A program made the position numbers and the translations under genes. Source: an uncultured Arenicella sp. (GTDB lineage: Bacteria > Pseudomonadota > Gammaproteobacteria > Arenicellales > Arenicellaceae). Taken from it: DNA of 64,000 nt. The stretch is from the NCBI GenBank assembly GCA_947499305.1, contig CANMNN010000017.1:1-64000 (forward strand), given 5' to 3'. The notes under the pieces are model-generated. The model worked only from the letters and a program-made list of their open reading frames with translations, did no database searches and was not told the origin of the DNA. Of this stretch, positions 63,262-64,000 are shown piece after piece (the first letter of the stretch is position 1; every line of letters starts with the position of its first letter).

Positions 63262-64000
63262 ATGAGCGTTAATATTCACCCGACGGCGATAATAGAGCCA
63301 GGTGCAGTTCTCGGTACTGATGTGAGTATCGGTGCTTTTTCAGTAATAGGGCCGAATGTCAAAATCGGCGATGGTACAAAGATCGCCCCGCACGTTGTAA
63401 TTGAAGGCCACACTGAACTAGGAGCCAATAATCAGGTGTTTTCCTTCACCGCCATTGGTGGTGAACCGCAATCGATATCGTACAAGGGTGAGCCGACTCA
63501 GGTAAAGATCGGCGATAACAATGTATTTCGCGAGAACATCACGGTTAATCGCGGCACGATGGACGATGAAGGCATTACTGTCATAGGCAATGACAATTTA
63601 TTCATGGCGTATGTACACATTGCCCATGATTGTCGCTTAGGCTCTGATCTCTTGTTCTCAAATAATGCTAGCTTAGCCGGCCACGCTCGAGTAGGAGACT
63701 ATGTAGTTTTAGCCGGTTATACGTTAGTTCACCAGTTTGTACGCATTGGTGAGCACAGTTTTTGCGGCGTTAATACATACTGCACACTCGATGTACCGCC
63801 GTTTATGCTGGTCGCAGGCAATAAGGCTATTACGCATGGTATAAACATCCGAGGTTTACGTCGTCGAGGTGTTGATAAAGAGACTATTCTTGAGCTAAAG
63901 CGCGCGTATAAAACGATTTATCGCTCTGGTCACACCATGACGCACGCTCTTGATGAGCTGGCAAGTCAAGACTGGCAAAGCGAACAAGTTCAGCAGCTAA
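63262..64000 (+). CDS. lpxA: UDP-N-acetylglucosamine acyltransferase (3' end cut by window)
   Basis: First step of lipid A synthesis; trimeric left-handed beta-helix. 246 codons are visible, about 10-15 residues short of a full enzyme. Hexapeptide turns from IHPTAIIEPGAVLG; catalytic His in HIAHDCRLG; IGGEPQSISYKGEPT; C-terminal RGLRRRGVDKETILELKRAY. The acyl-chain ruler position in HSFCGV is Val where E. coli has Gly173. Confidence 0.96.
   Translation, partial: MSVNIHPTAIIEPGAVLGTDVSIGAFSVIGPNVKIGDGTKIAPHVVIEGHTELGANNQVFSFTAIGGEPQSISYKGEPTQVKIGDNNVFRENITVNRGTMDDEGITVIGNDNLFMAYVHIAHDCRLGSDLLFSNNASLAGHARVGDYVVLAGYTLVHQFVRIGEHSFCGVNTYCTLDVPPFMLVAGNKAITHGINIRGLRRRGVDKETILELKRAYKTIYRSGHTMTHALDELASQDWQSEQVQQL

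Overview
The window reads as chromosomal DNA of a marine-type gammaproteobacterium. Gene content and order (asd-fimV-truA-trpF-folC-dedD-cvpA-purF-metZ; dapA-bamC-purC; map divergent from rpsB; tsf-pyrH-frr-uppS-cdsA-dxr-rseP-bamA-skp-fabZ-lpxA) match that class, with some Pseudomonas-like details such as metZ after purF and dxr after cdsA. I cannot name the genus. No tRNA, rRNA, insertion sequence, prophage or CRISPR array was seen.

Positions 1 to about 9.5 kb are the distal part of a sedentary chromosomal integron. Small plus-strand genes alternate with about 80-bp attC sites that begin with a TAACAAGTTCAAAAAC-type left end and finish with a TTTTAAAGGCGTTA-type right end. The integrase and attI are not present and should lie left of base 1. 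The sites are well preserved on the left and decay toward the right, where one is truncated, several have lost the core GTT, and a frameshifted relative of a cassette gene survives. Most cassette genes are unknowns. From 3.6 to 9.4 kb nearly all encode membrane, exported or lipoprotein products. Recognisable ones include CbrC-like, DUF4259-like, GlsB/YeaQ-like and a possible HEPN-fold protein. Two cassettes lack a gene. Many cassette genes take their start codon or Shine-Dalgarno sequence from attC itself.

From 9.5 to 14.4 kb lies a loosely packed stretch of small accessory genes (SIMPL, DUF1801, DUF3291, DUF3817 families and unknowns). From 14.5 kb onward the DNA is dense core genome. It holds lysine/threonine/methionine synthesis (asd, dapA, dapE, dapD, metZ), purine synthesis (purF, purC, purL), branched-chain amino acids (ilvB/I-ilvH), folate (folC), a tryptophan step (trpF), cell division and pilus hub proteins (ftsB, fimV, dedD), lipid A (lpxH, fabZ, lpxA), phospholipid and isoprenoid synthesis (pssA, cdsA, uppS, dxr), outer-membrane assembly (bamC, bamA, skp, rseP), nitrogen sensing (glnD) and translation (map, rpsB, tsf, pyrH, frr).

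The most notable departures from the usual layout are these. (1) A wax ester synthase/DGAT gene and two alpha/beta hydrolases sit between map and rpsB; all three products end in basic tails, and the acyltransferase tail is a 42-residue lysine-rich segment. (2) Ribosomal protein S2 carries an acidic Ala/Glu-rich linker and a C-terminal helix-hairpin-helix domain. (3) trpB, trpA and accD are missing between trpF and folC, and lpxD is missing between skp and fabZ. (4) A terminator hairpin with a possible antiterminator and a Leu/Val-rich leader peptide precedes ilvB. (5) The attC sites contain two separate inner hairpins that recur in different combinations.
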